From: Polaribacter sp. NJDZ03
GTDB lineage: Bacteria; Bacteroidota; Bacteroidia; Flavobacteriales; Flavobacteriaceae
Assembly (NCBI RefSeq): GCF_019263805.1
Contig: NZ_CP079195.1
Span: 2,145,501 to 2,209,500, forward strand
Length of the DNA stretch: 64,000 nt
Reading direction: 5' to 3'
Shown here: positions 18,101 through 26,978 of the stretch, piece after piece
Layout: every line of letters starts with the position of its first letter
Numbering within the stretch: the first letter of the stretch is position 1
Made by a program: the position numbers and the translations under genes
The notes under the pieces: model-generated
Databases searched by the model: none
What the model was told of the DNA's origin: nothing
Seen by the model: only the letters and a program-made list of their open reading frames with translations

Positions 18101-18538
18101 CCAAGAATTAAACAATTCAATAAAAATCCACTGAGTCCATTTGTAATACTCTGGGCTAGAAGTTCTTACTTCTCTGCTCCAATCGAAAGAAAAACCAATT
18201 GTATCTAATTGTCTTCTATACGTTGTTACGTTGTCTTCTGTAGTTTTTGCAGGATGCTGACCTGTTTGAATTGCATATTGTTCTGCTGGTAAACCAAAAG
18301 AATCATATCCTTGCGGATGCAATACATTAAAACCTTTATGGCGCTTGTAACGTGCATAAATATCACTGGCAATATATCCTAAAGGATGCCCAACATGTAA
18401 ACCTGCTCCGGATGGATAAGGAAACATATCTAAAACATAATATTTAGGTTTTTCCGATTCATTACTGGCTTTAAAAGTTTGGTTCTCTGCCCAAAATTTT
18501 TGCCATTTCTTTTCTATATCTAGGTGATTATATTGCAT
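15179..18538 (-). CDS. leuS: Leucyl-tRNA synthetase with an inserted DUF559 (endonuclease-fold) domain
   Basis: 1119 residues, against roughly 930-950 for flavobacterial LeuRS. It charges tRNA-Leu in the cytosol. HVGH is at 48-51 and KMSKS at 894-898. The CP1 editing domain has TTRPDT at 435-440 and GTGAVMAVPCGDQRD at 521-535 with the editing aspartate at 532. Between the conserved WIGKSVGAMVSF (279-290) and the TTRPDT strand, where E. coli has about a dozen residues, there are about 140 extra. Residues 306-404 match DUF559: LRQNLSKAETVLWDEL, KFRKKYTIGTFLVDYVC, IVEFSG, FNVVRFKNEEV. Another insertion near 771-890 with NGCGCSDEK is usual for this phylum. The frame is intact and the synthetase motifs are preserved, so it should be functional. 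Confidence 0.95.
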   Translation of the reverse strand: MQYNHLDIEKKWQKFWAENQTFKASNESEKPKYYVLDMFPYPSGAGLHVGHPLGYIASDIYARYKRHKGFNVLHPQGYDSFGLPAEQYAIQTGQHPAKTTEDNVTTYRRQLDTIGFSFDWSREVRTSSPEYYKWTQWIFIELFNSWYNKDSDKAEDIFELENIFTKEGNATVKAVCDEEIQSFSADDWKAFTKVEQEEILLKYRLTFLSDTEVNWCPALGTVLANDEIVNGVSERGSHPVIRKKMTQWSMRISAYAQRLLDGLEKIDWPQPLKDSQTNWIGKSVGAMVSFDVDNGAKKTSSEVKLSYKELEALKELRQNLSKAETVLWDELKNKKGAAKFRKKYTIGTFLVDYVCLAKNLIVEFSGKEDEAARTAFFNNESFNVVRFKNEEVIENVLKVVAAINTAIQFPKKIEKSVEAEVVVKDEKSYKIDVFTTRPDTIYGVSFMTLAPEHELVSKITTDAQKADVEAYITATAKRSERDRMADVKTISGAFTGAYAIHPFSGEKVQIWIGDYVLANYGTGAVMAVPCGDQRDYDFAKHFGIPIPNIFEGVDISEEAHTGKDGTKIANSDFLSGLKYKKALKLAIFEMEKRGFGYGKINYRLRDAVFSRQRYWGEPFPVYYKDGMPQMIDAEHLPIVLPEVEKYLPTEDGKPPLGNATEWAWDSRGKKVVSNDKLKNKTVYPLELNTMPGWAGSSWYFNRYMDATNSNEFASKESLEYWKEVDLYIGGSEHATGHLLYARFWQKFLFDKGIVPVDEFAKKLINQGMILGTSAFVYKATAFVKNGCGCSDEKSMDDVLEKIPTVFVSKNTFTSDDEFETVVINYLLDNKFLDPNFADLVMITKTALHADVSLVNASDELDVDGFKNHALNADYKNAEFVLENGAYKVGREVEKMSKSKYNVVNPDAICEEYGADSLRLFEMFLGPLEQAKPWKTSGISGVSSFLKKLWKLYFNEEVFEVSDEAPTKDELKTLHKTIKKVEDDIENFSFNTSVSTFMIAVNELTALKCNKRAILEPLAILVSPYAPHIAEELWSLLGNSESISTVDFPVFEASHLVESAKNYPISFNGKMRFTLELPLDLSKEEIEKIVMENEKTIAQLEGKAPKKVIIVPGKIINIVI
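17327..17623 (-). other. DUF559 domain insert within leuS
   Basis: Encodes LeuRS residues 306-404. DUF559 proteins are small PD-(D/E)XK-fold relatives of Vsr endonuclease. The insert keeps the fold-defining LRxNxxxxExxLW helix, the KFRKKY...VDY strand (D352) and the IVEF strand (E363). The DGxxH-type residues after the second acidic residue are replaced by SGKED, and the following loop is shortened before RTAFF. It is therefore probably catalytically dead, although two acidic residues remain. Confidence 0.8.
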
Positions 18539-18621
18539 TTGATTCTTTTATTAAAGTGCACAAATTTACGTTTATTCTTTGTAAGCAAGAAATTCATTTC
18601 TTTAAATTAAATGACATAAAA

Positions 18622-18649
18622 AAACCGTCTAAATTTATTTAGACGGTTT
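18622..18649 (-). terminator. Terminator after the DUF2911 gene
   Basis: AAACCGTCTAAAT and ATTTAGACGGTTT form a 13-bp stem with a 2-base loop, followed by TTTT on the minus strand. It lies about 20 bp past the stop of the DUF2911 gene and before leuS. Confidence 0.75.
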
Positions 18650-18669
18650 CAATTATTTCTTAAAGAAAA

Positions 18670-19203
18670 TTATTTAATAGAAACAGAAACTATAGTATTA
18701 GCCCATCCCATTTTTAATGTCATATCATCTGCAAACACCATAGAAAAAGCTTCTATGTTTTTGTCTGATGTAGAAACCGTACCTGGTACTCTAACAACAT
18801 CTTGGTCTTCTTTATAAAAATAAGATCCCCAAACATTTTTTGCTGTACTTAAAATTACAACCCAATCTCCTTCTGTTTTAGGAATTGTAAATAACGTATA
18901 AGTTCCTGCTTTTACATCCTTACCACCAAAAACAACATCTTTGTAGAAAGTAATTTCTGCAGCTTCATTTGCACCTGTTCTCCAAACTTCATCAACAGGA
19001 GCTAATTTACTTAATTCCCTTCCATTTAACTGTGGCCTTCCGTACGTTACTTTTACTACTTTGTCTGAAATTTTATAACTACTTGGGTATGCAGCACCAT
19101 CCATTGGGCTTTTATCTAAACCTTTAAAGTCTTGTGCATTTGTTCCTGTTGAACTAATTAATGTAATTGCAAAAATTGCAATTGATAAAATAGATTTTTT
19201 CAT
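18670..19203 (-). CDS. DUF2911 secreted protein
   Basis: 177 residues with a signal peptide (1-23, ending TGTNAQ) and the DUF2911 domain typical of Bacteroidota. Diagnostic stretches are KISDKVVKVTYGRPQLNGRE, VWRTGANEAAEITFYKDVVF and AGTYTLFTIP. Two strands near the end (MVFADDMTLKMGWANTIVSVSIK) complete the beta-rich fold. The family has no established function. It is a single-gene unit: it has its own terminator, and the infB terminator lies upstream. Confidence 0.85.
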   Translation of the reverse strand: MKKSILSIAIFAITLISSTGTNAQDFKGLDKSPMDGAAYPSSYKISDKVVKVTYGRPQLNGRELSKLAPVDEVWRTGANEAAEITFYKDVVFGGKDVKAGTYTLFTIPKTEGDWVVILSTAKNVWGSYFYKEDQDVVRVPGTVSTSDKNIEAFSMVFADDMTLKMGWANTIVSVSIK

Positions 19204-19346
19204 GGTTTGTTATATTTATTTATAATATTAGTATTCAAGTCTTCTTAAAAGTAAAAACCTTACAAAGGTTTATAATTATTTATGCTAAAATAAGTATAAT
19301 ACCAAATAAACAGCAATACGACTGATTAAATTTATTGGCATAAAAA

Positions 19347-19382
19347 AAGATCGAGATTTCAGCATGCTGAAATCTCGATCTT
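19347..19382 (-). terminator. Terminator after infB
   Basis: A perfect 18-bp palindrome (AAGATCGAGATTTCAGCA mirrored), followed on the minus strand by TTTTT. It lies 20 bp downstream of the infB stop and ends the rimP-nusA-infB operon. Confidence 0.8.
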
Positions 19383-19402
19383 ATATCTAAGTTTTGAAAT
19401 TA

Positions 19403-22291
19403 TTATTTCAATTTCTTCTTAACTGCTACTTCTTTGTAAGCTTCAATTACATCTCCTTCTACAATATCATTGTAGTTTTTAATTTGAACCCCACAATCGA
19501 ATCCTTTTGTAACTTCTCTAACATCATCTTTAAAACGTTTTAACGCTGTTAAAGTTCCGTCGTGCACTACAATTCCGTCTCTAATAATTCTAATTTGAGA
19601 ATCTCTTTGGATTTTACCAGACATTACCATACAACCTGCAATGTTACCAACTTTAGAGATTTTATAGATTTCTCTAATTTCTACATTACCCGTAACTTCT
19701 TCTTTCATTTCTGGAGATAACATTCCTTCCATGGCGTCTTTTAAGTCATTGATAGCTGCATAAATAATAGAGTATGTTCTAATATCTACTTCTTCTCTAT
19801 CGGCTACTGCTCTTGCATTTCCTTGCGGACGTACATTAAACCCAACAATAATTGCATCTGAAGCTGTTGCTAATAACACATCACTTTCTGTAATGGCTCC
19901 AACACCTTTATGTAAAATATTTACTTGAATTTCTTCTGTTGATAGTTTCTGGAAAGAATCTGTTAAAGCTTCTACAGAACCATCTACATCTCCTTTTAAG
20001 ATAATGTTTAATTCTTTAAAGTCTCCTAACGCAATTCTACGTCCAATTTCATCTAACGTTAATGTTTTCTGAGTTCTTACAGATTGCTCACGTTGTAATT
20101 GAGAACGTTTAGAGGCAATTTGTTTTGCTTCTCTCTCATCATCAAATACTACAAACTTGTCTCCAGCTTGTGGCGCTCCGTCTAAACCTAAAATAGATAC
20201 TGGTGTTGATGGACCTGCAACTTTTAAATTAGTTCCTTTATCATCAAACATTGCTCTTACTTTACCACTGTGTTTACCTGCTAACAAGTAATCTCCAATT
20301 TTTAAAGTTCCAGCTTGTACTAATACAGTAGAAACATATCCTCTACCTTTATCTAATAATGCTTCCACTACTGCACCAACTGCATTTTTATTAGGATTTG
20401 CTTTCAATTCTAAAATTTCAGCTTCTAATAAAACTTTCTCTAATAATTCTGGAACACCTGTTCCATGTTTTGCTGAAATATCTTGAGACTGTATGTTACC
20501 CCCCCATTCTTCTATCAACAAATTCATTTGAGATAATTGCGTTTTTACATTATCTGGATTTGCATTTGGTTTATCAATCTTATTGATTGCAAATATAATA
20601 GGCACTCCTGCTGCTTGTGCATGAGAAATTGCTTCTTTTGTTTGCGGCATCACATCATCATCTGCTGCAACTACAATAATAACTAAATCTGTTACCTGAG
20701 CTCCACGTGCACGCATTGCTGTAAACGCCTCGTGACCTGGTGTATCTAAGAATGCTATTTTTTGATCTCCAACTTTTACAGAGTACGCACCAATATGCTG
20801 TGTAATCCCTCCGCTTTCGCCATCAATAACATTTGCTTTTCTAATATAATCTAATAAAGATGTTTTACCATGATCTACGTGACCCATTACCGTAATAATT
20901 GGTGCACGATTTTCTAAATCTTCTGGTTTATCAATTACTTCTTCTATAGACTCTTCTACTTCTGCACCAACAAATTCTACTTTGTGGTTAAATTCTTCAG
21001 CAACAATAACTAATGTTTCTGCATCTAAACGCTGATTCATTGTTACCATCATACCTAAAGACATACATGCAGAAATAATGTTTGTAACAGGTACTTCCAT
21101 CATCGTTGCAACTTCACTTACAGTAACAAATTCTGTTACCTTTAAGATTTTGTTGTCTAATGCTTGAGCTTCTAACTCAGCATCAGAATGCTCTCTATGG
21201 GCGTCCCTTTTATTTCTACGGTATTTTGCTCCTTTTCCTCTAGAAGATTTCCCTTGCAGTTTCTCAAGTGTTTCTCTTACTTGTTTTTGAATTTCTGCTT
21301 CAGTTGGTTCTTCTTTTTTAACTGCTGCTGGTCTAGCGGCACCTCTACCACCTCTATTAAATGGAGGTCTACTTCCACCTGCTCTATTTCCTTGACCTGG
21401 TCTACTTGGTCTTGCCGTAGCAGAACCTGGCGCACCAGCTTTAGTTACAATACGCTTACGTTTCTTTTTGTCTGCGTTTGCATCTTTTTTAGGTTCAGGT
21501 TTCTTTTTCTTAGGTCTTTCAAATTGTTTTAAATCAATTTTCTTCCCTGTAAAATTAGGACCATCTAGCTTTTTATATTGCGTTTTGATAGCTTCTGCAT
21601 TTTCTGCAGTAACCTCTTCTGCTTTTTCTTCTGATTTTGAAGCGTCTTTTTTCCCTTTTGGTTTATCACCAACTTTAGAAACTTCTTTTTCAATTTCAGA
21701 AACAGCTTTTTTAACCTCTGGTATAACAACCTTTGATTTTTCTTCAACTGGTTTTTCAACAACCGGAGTTTCTGCTACCTTAGAAGCTTCTGCTTTAGAC
21801 TCTACAACTGGAGCTTCTGCTACTACTTTAGGTTCATCAACTTTAGGTTCTTCTGTTTTAGTTTTAGGTTCTGCAACAACCTCTACTGGTTCTTCTTTTA
21901 CCTTTTCAACTTTGTCAGCAGGTTTTTTACCAATATTATCAATATCGATTTTACCAACAGTTTTAAACTCTAATTTATCTGCTTTGGCTCTTAAAACCTC
22001 TTCCTTCTTAACCTCTTCCGCTCTTTTCTTCTCTAATTTAGCTTCATGCTCTAAACGAATAGCTTCTTTCTCTTTTCGTTTTTCTTCACCAACTTCTTTA
22101 GATGCTGCTTTCTTATTAGCATCTTTTTCAAAGCCATCAAGTAAAACTTGATAGACGTCACCCGTAATTTTAGTGGTTGGCCTCGATTCTATTTCGTGAC
22201 CCTTTCCCGCTAAATATTCGACTGCTCTATCAAGAGAAATGTTTAATTCTCTTAAAACTTTATTAAGCCTCATTGTTTTGCCTACAGACAT
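19403..22291 (-). CDS. infB: Translation initiation factor IF-2
   Basis: 962 residues. The N-terminus has the IF2_N helix region ([25 protein letters not shown]). A long charged Glu/Lys/Ala/Pro/Val-rich spacer covers about 60-260, and a basic Arg/Gly-rich stretch near 290-320. The G domain follows at about 465-640 with [16 protein letters not shown] and NKID. Domains II, III and IV end with the [20 protein letters not shown] region. It delivers initiator tRNA to the 30S subunit and promotes subunit joining. It is last in the rimP-nusA-infB operon, 60 bp after nusA. The low-complexity spacer generates long open frames on the opposite strand that are not genes. Confidence 0.97.
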   Translation of the reverse strand: MSVGKTMRLNKVLRELNISLDRAVEYLAGKGHEIESRPTTKITGDVYQVLLDGFEKDANKKAASKEVGEEKRKEKEAIRLEHEAKLEKKRAEEVKKEEVLRAKADKLEFKTVGKIDIDNIGKKPADKVEKVKEEPVEVVAEPKTKTEEPKVDEPKVVAEAPVVESKAEASKVAETPVVEKPVEEKSKVVIPEVKKAVSEIEKEVSKVGDKPKGKKDASKSEEKAEEVTAENAEAIKTQYKKLDGPNFTGKKIDLKQFERPKKKKPEPKKDANADKKKRKRIVTKAGAPGSATARPSRPGQGNRAGGSRPPFNRGGRGAARPAAVKKEEPTEAEIQKQVRETLEKLQGKSSRGKGAKYRRNKRDAHREHSDAELEAQALDNKILKVTEFVTVSEVATMMEVPVTNIISACMSLGMMVTMNQRLDAETLVIVAEEFNHKVEFVGAEVEESIEEVIDKPEDLENRAPIITVMGHVDHGKTSLLDYIRKANVIDGESGGITQHIGAYSVKVGDQKIAFLDTPGHEAFTAMRARGAQVTDLVIIVVAADDDVMPQTKEAISHAQAAGVPIIFAINKIDKPNANPDNVKTQLSQMNLLIEEWGGNIQSQDISAKHGTGVPELLEKVLLEAEILELKANPNKNAVGAVVEALLDKGRGYVSTVLVQAGTLKIGDYLLAGKHSGKVRAMFDDKGTNLKVAGPSTPVSILGLDGAPQAGDKFVVFDDEREAKQIASKRSQLQREQSVRTQKTLTLDEIGRRIALGDFKELNIILKGDVDGSVEALTDSFQKLSTEEIQVNILHKGVGAITESDVLLATASDAIIVGFNVRPQGNARAVADREEVDIRTYSIIYAAINDLKDAMEGMLSPEMKEEVTGNVEIREIYKISKVGNIAGCMVMSGKIQRDSQIRIIRDGIVVHDGTLTALKRFKDDVREVTKGFDCGVQIKNYNDIVEGDVIEAYKEVAVKKKLK

Positions 22292-22351
22292 ATATTCTTT
22301 TTAACTTTATACTTGTAAAAATATGCTTTTTACGTTACTTCTTTACTATAC

Positions 22352-23608
22352 TTAGTCCTCAAATTCCTCTTTCAAGATTTTTTGAACATCCGTAATTGTT
22401 TCTTCTTCTAAATCGGTTCTTTTCACCAACTCATCTACACTAGTTTCTAATACGCTTCTAGCAGTATCTAAACCAATCTTTTTGAATTCAGCAATAACCC
22501 AATCTTCAATTTCGTCTCCAAACTCTGTTAACTCTACGTCTTCTTCTTCTAGACCTTCTCTCTTAACGTCTATTTCGTAACCTGTTAACTCACTTGCTAA
22601 ACGAATATTTACACCACCTCTACCAATTGCTTTAGAAACTTCTTCTGGTTTTAATAAAACGCTTACACGTCCTTTTTTACCATTTCTTTCTTCTTCAAAC
22701 ATTTCTATTTCCATTGAAGTCACTTTTGCAGGACTTAATGCTCTTGAAATAAATAACTGCTCGTTTTTGGTATAGTTAATAACATCTATATTCTCATTCC
22801 CTAATTCACGTACAATTCCATGAATTCTTGAACCTTTAACACCAACACAAGCTCCAACAGGGTCTATTCTATCATCATAAGAATCTACCGCTACTTTTGC
22901 TTTTTCTCCTGGTATTCTTGCAACTCCTTCAACAGTAATTAAACCATCAAAAACTTCTGGAATTTCTTGCTCAAATAATTTATTTAAGAAAACTGGCGAT
23001 GTTCTAGATAAGATAATCGCTGGTTTGTTTCCTCTTAGTTCTACCGTTTTAATAATTCCTTTTACAGAATCTCCTTTTCTAAAAAAGTCTGAACGGATTT
23101 GCTCACTCTTTGGTAATACAATTTCATTTCCTTCATCATCCAACAAAATAATTGCATTGTGACGAATGTGATGTACTTCGGCTGTATATAATTCTCCTTC
23201 TAAATCTTTAAATTGTTTAAAGATATTTGTACTATCGTGTTCGTAAATTTTAGAAATTAAGTTCTGACGTAATGCTAAGATAGCTCTTCTACCTAAATCT
23301 ATCAACTTAACTTCTTCAGATACATCTTCACCAATTTCAAAATCTGGCTCAATTAATCTTGCTTCCGCTAATTCAATTTCTTCGTTATCATCCTCAGAAA
23401 AACCATCTGCAACAACAACTCTATTTCTCCAAATTTCTAAATCTCCTTTATCTGGGTTAATAATTATATCAAAATTATCATCCGAACCAAACTTACGTTT
23501 TAGGGCAGCTCTAAAAACCTCTTCTAAAATAGACATTAATGTTACTCTGTCTATACTCTTGTTATCTTTAAATTCTGAAAACGAATCAATTAATGCTATA
23601 TTCTCCAT
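22352..23608 (-). CDS. nusA: Transcription termination/antitermination factor NusA
   Basis: 418 residues. The N-terminal polymerase-binding domain covers about 1-125, an S1 domain about 135-200 (GELYTAEVHHIRHNAIIL...KSEQIRSDFFRKGDSVKG), and two KH domains about 205-345 (DPVGACVGVKGSRIHGI and KAIGRGGVNIRLASELTGYE). A short acidic C-terminal segment follows. The two C-terminal acidic repeats of E. coli NusA are absent, as is normal for this phylum. It binds RNA polymerase and nascent RNA to modulate pausing and termination. It lies 12 bp after rimP. Confidence 0.97.
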   Translation of the reverse strand: MENIALIDSFSEFKDNKSIDRVTLMSILEEVFRAALKRKFGSDDNFDIIINPDKGDLEIWRNRVVVADGFSEDDNEEIELAEARLIEPDFEIGEDVSEEVKLIDLGRRAILALRQNLISKIYEHDSTNIFKQFKDLEGELYTAEVHHIRHNAIILLDDEGNEIVLPKSEQIRSDFFRKGDSVKGIIKTVELRGNKPAIILSRTSPVFLNKLFEQEIPEVFDGLITVEGVARIPGEKAKVAVDSYDDRIDPVGACVGVKGSRIHGIVRELGNENIDVINYTKNEQLFISRALSPAKVTSMEIEMFEEERNGKKGRVSVLLKPEEVSKAIGRGGVNIRLASELTGYEIDVKREGLEEEDVELTEFGDEIEDWVIAEFKKIGLDTARSVLETSVDELVKRTDLEEETITDVQKILKEEFED

Positions 23609-23620
23609 TACATTTTTTGC

Positions 23621-24082
23621 TTAAAATACAATCTTCACTTTTGCTTCTATAATATCCTTATAGGCTAAAGTTGCTGTTTTTGTTACAGTAACCTTCCCTT
23701 TACCTATTGGCTTTGGCTCTCTTGCTTTCCAATTTAAAACAATCTTATCTTCATCTGCTTCTACCAAAGTTCCTTCAAATTCTTGTTCAGAAGTTTTTAC
23801 TTTAAGTATTCTATTGATGTTTTTAATATATTGCCTTTTCACTTTTAATGGATGCGATATGTCTGGTGTAGAAACCTCTAGAGAAAAATCTTCTTCTTCT
23901 CTATCAAAATTATTATCTACACTTTTACTAATTCTAATGCATTCACTTAAAGGAACACCATTATCTCCATCTACTGTAACCTGAATTTTGTTGTTTTCTG
24001 AAATAGATAAATCTATCAAATATAACGACTCATTCTCGGCCAGTGCTTCCTCTACTAAATTTCTTACTTTGGTTTGGTCCAT
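23621..24082 (-). CDS. rimP: Ribosome maturation factor RimP
   Basis: 153 residues with the RimP alpha/beta N-domain (LVEEALAENESLYLIDLSISENNKIQVTVDGDNGV then ECIRISKSVD...FSLEVSTPD) and the C-terminal SH3-like domain (ILKVKTSEQEFEGTLVEADEDKIVL). Needed for 30S maturation. It is first in the operon with nusA and infB, the arrangement conserved across bacteria. The 75-nt leader carries a terminator-like hairpin (24111-24130). Confidence 0.95.
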   Translation of the reverse strand: MDQTKVRNLVEEALAENESLYLIDLSISENNKIQVTVDGDNGVPLSECIRISKSVDNNFDREEEDFSLEVSTPDISHPLKVKRQYIKNINRILKVKTSEQEFEGTLVEADEDKIVLNWKAREPKPIGKGKVTVTKTATLAYKDIIEAKVKIVF

Positions 24083-24110
24083 TTTAAATCCTAAAATAAA
24101 ATATAAAAAG

Positions 24111-24130
24111 AGGGGACTCTTTAGTCCCCT
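24111..24130 (-). promoter_or_regulatory. Terminator-like hairpin in the leader of rimP-nusA-infB
   Basis: AGGGGACT, loop AAAG, AGTCCCCT on the minus strand: an 8-bp GC-rich stem followed by CTTTTTATATTTTATTTT. It lies downstream of the promoter at 24160-24190 and 28 bp upstream of the rimP ATG, so it would act within the leader as an attenuator. The gene on the other side is divergent, so it cannot be that gene's terminator. Confidence 0.6.
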
Positions 24131-24159
24131 TCCTTCTCCATTTATTGTAAATTTCGGTG

Positions 24160-24190
24160 CAAATATACTAAATGTTTGGGATTTACCAAA
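24160..24190 (-). promoter_or_regulatory. Promoter of the rimP-nusA-infB operon
   Basis: On the minus strand the -7 box TATATTTG (plus-strand 24160-24167) and a -33 TTTG (24187-24190) are separated by 19 bp. This matches both consensus boxes and the spacing known for Bacteroidota sigma-A promoters, and is the best promoter in the window. Confidence 0.7.
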
Positions 24191-24257
24191 CTAAGTTTAA
24201 GTCAATTATTTTTTGTAACTTTATATACAATCATATTAACCTCTAATTTGCTGTATT

Positions 24258-25085
24258 ATGAAAAAAATTTTAGTCGCAATAGATTTTTCAAAAACTTCTG
24301 AATACGCCTCAAAAATGGCAGCAAGAATTGCAGTAAAAACAAATGCCACAGTTTACCTTATTCACCTTATAGAACTACCTAAAGGAGTTATAGATATGGG
24401 ATCTGGAAGTAAATTTAGCATTCCTGAAAGCATGTTGTATTTAAGAAAAGTTAGAGAAAAAGTACTAGCCTTTAAAGAAAATTTTTTTAATAAAGAAACA
24501 CAAGTTAAATACTTTATAAAATTAAACAATCCTTTTGAAGGAATACAAAAATATGCTGATAAAATTGATGCAGACTTAATAATAATGGGCTCTAAAGGTC
24601 ATTCTCAACTAGAAGAAATGCTTATTGGCTCTAATACTGAAAAAGTAGTACGAAACTCTAAAAGACCCGTAATTGTTGTAAAAAAGGATAGTAGAAAGTT
24701 TAATTTAAAAAATTTAGTTTTTGCTTCTAATTTTAAAGAAGAGAACAAAGAAGTATTTGGTAAATTTATAGAATTTGCTAAAATTTTTAATAGCAACATT
24801 CATTTATTAAAAATAAATACTCCTGCTAATTTTCAGTCAACTTCAGAAACAAAACAAAAAATAAAGGACTTTATAACTGATTACAGCTTACCAAAACACA
24901 AAATAAACATCTATAATGATGTTTCTGTAGAAAAAGGTATCTTAAATTTCGCCAAAGATATTAATGTAGACTTAATAGCCTTAAGTACACACGGCAGAAG
25001 CGGTTTGGCACATTTATTTACAGGTAGTGTTATAAAAAATTTAACCAAAAACGCTTTAAAACCTATGTTAACTATAAAGGTTTAA
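24258..25085 (+). CDS. Universal stress protein, tandem UspA domains
   Basis: 275 residues made of two Usp alpha/beta domains (about 1-142 and 148-275). The first has the ATP-binding GSKGHSQLEEMLIGSNTEKV (G-x2-G-x9-G-S/T pattern), and the second has STHGRSGLAHLFTGSV. So both keep the nucleotide-binding pattern, and the protein resembles a pseudo-dimeric UspA/UspE. Cytosolic; a role in stress survival is inferred from family only. It is monocistronic, divergent from rimP and closed by a bidirectional terminator. Confidence 0.9.
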   Translation: MKKILVAIDFSKTSEYASKMAARIAVKTNATVYLIHLIELPKGVIDMGSGSKFSIPESMLYLRKVREKVLAFKENFFNKETQVKYFIKLNNPFEGIQKYADKIDADLIIMGSKGHSQLEEMLIGSNTEKVVRNSKRPVIVVKKDSRKFNLKNLVFASNFKEENKEVFGKFIEFAKIFNSNIHLLKINTPANFQSTSETKQKIKDFITDYSLPKHKINIYNDVSVEKGILNFAKDINVDLIALSTHGRSGLAHLFTGSVIKNLTKNALKPMLTIKV

Positions 25086-25164
25086 ATAAATGACTACTAG
25101 AATTTAAAACCAAAACTACCTCTTATTTTAAAGCATTTAGAAAGATATTACTTATTATAAAATA

Positions 25165-25192
25165 AAAAAACCTCCAAAATTGGAGGTTTTTT
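25165..25192. terminator. Bidirectional terminator between uspA-like gene and gapN
   Basis: AAAAAACCTCCAA and TTGGAGGTTTTTT form a 13-bp stem with a 2-bp loop, flanked by A-run and T-run. It lies between the convergent stops at 25085 and 25219 and can serve both genes. Confidence 0.8.
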
Positions 25193-25218
25193 TTATTTAA
25201 TGTAACTTCTATCTTCTC

Positions 25219-26811
25219 TTACAAAAGATAATCTGTACTTATAAAATTAGATGCTTTTTTATCTAATAACTCTTCTAAAATAGCATTGTTGTAATCTGTA
25301 TCTTTAGAAGCTAAAAATGTTCTAATAGAAAAAGAACGCAAAGCATCATGCACACTTAAAGTTGCCACTGCAGAATCTTTTCTTCCCGTAAACGGATACA
25401 CATCTGGACCTCTTTGCGCAGCACTGTTTAAGTTAACTCTACACACTAAATTTACCAAAGTATCAATTAATGGCGCCAAAGTTTTTACATCACTTCCAAA
25501 AACACTCACTTGTTGTCCGTAATTAGATTCTGCCATATCATCTAAAGGTTCTTGAATATTTTTAAAAGAAACAATAGGTGTTACTGGACCGAATTGCTCT
25601 TCTTGAAAAACTCTCATATCTTTAGTAACCGGATATAAAACTGCCGGAAAAATATAATTTTCAGAAGTTTTTCCTCCTTTTTTATTAATCACTTTTGCAC
25701 CTTTAGAAGTAGCATCGTCAATTAATTCTTGAATATATGCTGGTTTTTCTGGTTCTGGTAAAGGTGTTAACTTTACACCGTCTTCCCATGGGTTTCCAAA
25801 CTTTAATGCATCAACTCTTTTTGCAAATCGTTTGTTAAATTTATCTACAATATGTTCATGAACATATAAAATCTTTAGCGCAGTACAACGTTGTCCGTTA
25901 AAAGAAGTTGCTCCAGAAAGACATTCATCTATTGCCAAGTCTAAATCTGCATCTGGCAAAACTATTCCCGGATTTTTAGCTTCTAAACCTAATACTAGAC
26001 GTAATCTGTTTTTAAAAGGGTGGTTTGCTTGAATTGCATTCGCAGATTTACTGTTACCTATTAAAGCCAACACATCTACTTTACCCGTTTTCATAATAGG
26101 TGTTGCTAAAACACGACCTCTACCATAAATAACATTTACCACACCTTCTGGAAAACTATTTTGAAAAGCTTCTAACAACGGAGATAATAATAAAACCCCA
26201 TGTTTAGCTGGTTTAAAAACCGCTGTATTTCCCATAATTAAAGCAGGAATCAACAACGCAAATGTTTCATTTAAAGGGTAATTATAAGGGCCCAAACATA
26301 AAACTACACCTAAAGGACCACGTCTAATATGTGCGTGTACTCCACTACTTTTTTCAAACTTAGCAGAATCTCTATCCATTTGCTTATAGTCTTCAATAGT
26401 ATCGTAGATATATTCTATCGTTCTATCAAATTCTTTTTCAGAATCTGGTAATGCTTTTCCAATTTCCCACATTAACAACTTTACAACCTCATCTCGTTTG
26501 GTTTTCATTTGCTCTGCAAATTCCTCCATACACTCAATTCTGTCTGCAACTCTCATTGTTGGCCATAAACCCTGCCCTTTATCATAAGCTCTATAAGCAG
26601 AATTTAATGCTTCTAAACCTTCTTCACCTGTTAAGTTAGGAACAGTACCTAACAACGTTGGTTTGTAGTCTTTAGTTGATGAAATTGTAGAATATACTTC
26701 TGTAGTTTCACCTTCCCATTCTTTTAACTCACCACTAACTAAATATGTTTTTTGATGTAACAGTGATGTTATTTTATATGCTTCTGGAATTTCTTTAAAT
26801 TGTTTCTTCAT
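25219..26811 (-). CDS. gapN: NADP-dependent glyceraldehyde-3-phosphate dehydrogenase (GapN-type aldehyde dehydrogenase)
   Basis: 530 residues of the aldehyde-dehydrogenase superfamily. [19 protein letters not shown] and [11 protein letters not shown] build the coenzyme site. The general base is in [12 protein letters not shown] near residue 275, and the catalytic cysteine is in [10 protein letters not shown] near 307. The C-terminal [15 protein letters not shown] stretch is typical of non-phosphorylating GapN rather than of general aldehyde dehydrogenases. GapN oxidises glyceraldehyde-3-phosphate directly to 3-phosphoglycerate, making NADPH. It stands alone downstream of ilvA with a 167-bp gap. 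Substrate assignment is inferred from similarity; another small aldehyde is possible. Confidence 0.8.
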   Translation of the reverse strand: MKKQFKEIPEAYKITSLLHQKTYLVSGELKEWEGETTEVYSTISSTKDYKPTLLGTVPNLTGEEGLEALNSAYRAYDKGQGLWPTMRVADRIECMEEFAEQMKTKRDEVVKLLMWEIGKALPDSEKEFDRTIEYIYDTIEDYKQMDRDSAKFEKSSGVHAHIRRGPLGVVLCLGPYNYPLNETFALLIPALIMGNTAVFKPAKHGVLLLSPLLEAFQNSFPEGVVNVIYGRGRVLATPIMKTGKVDVLALIGNSKSANAIQANHPFKNRLRLVLGLEAKNPGIVLPDADLDLAIDECLSGATSFNGQRCTALKILYVHEHIVDKFNKRFAKRVDALKFGNPWEDGVKLTPLPEPEKPAYIQELIDDATSKGAKVINKKGGKTSENYIFPAVLYPVTKDMRVFQEEQFGPVTPIVSFKNIQEPLDDMAESNYGQQVSVFGSDVKTLAPLIDTLVNLVCRVNLNSAAQRGPDVYPFTGRKDSAVATLSVHDALRSFSIRTFLASKDTDYNNAILEELLDKKASNFISTDYLL

Positions 26812-26978
26812 AAATTAATTTTATAAATTATATAAAAAATAATAATTCAAAAATAAATAGACTATTATTTATACTTCAAAATTAACTAAAAATAACTGTA
26901 AAACACCTCATTTAGACTTTAAAACACGAAATGGTTTTCGAGGTTCTATTTTTACTTTTTATTAAATTCTTAATATAA

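Noticed and set aside
21188..22151. Long open frames on the plus strand opposite infB, one of more than 220 codons rich in Ser, Phe and Thr.
   Set aside because: They mirror the low-complexity Glu/Lys/Ala-rich spacer of IF-2, have no start context or family resemblance, and lie wholly inside a certain gene.
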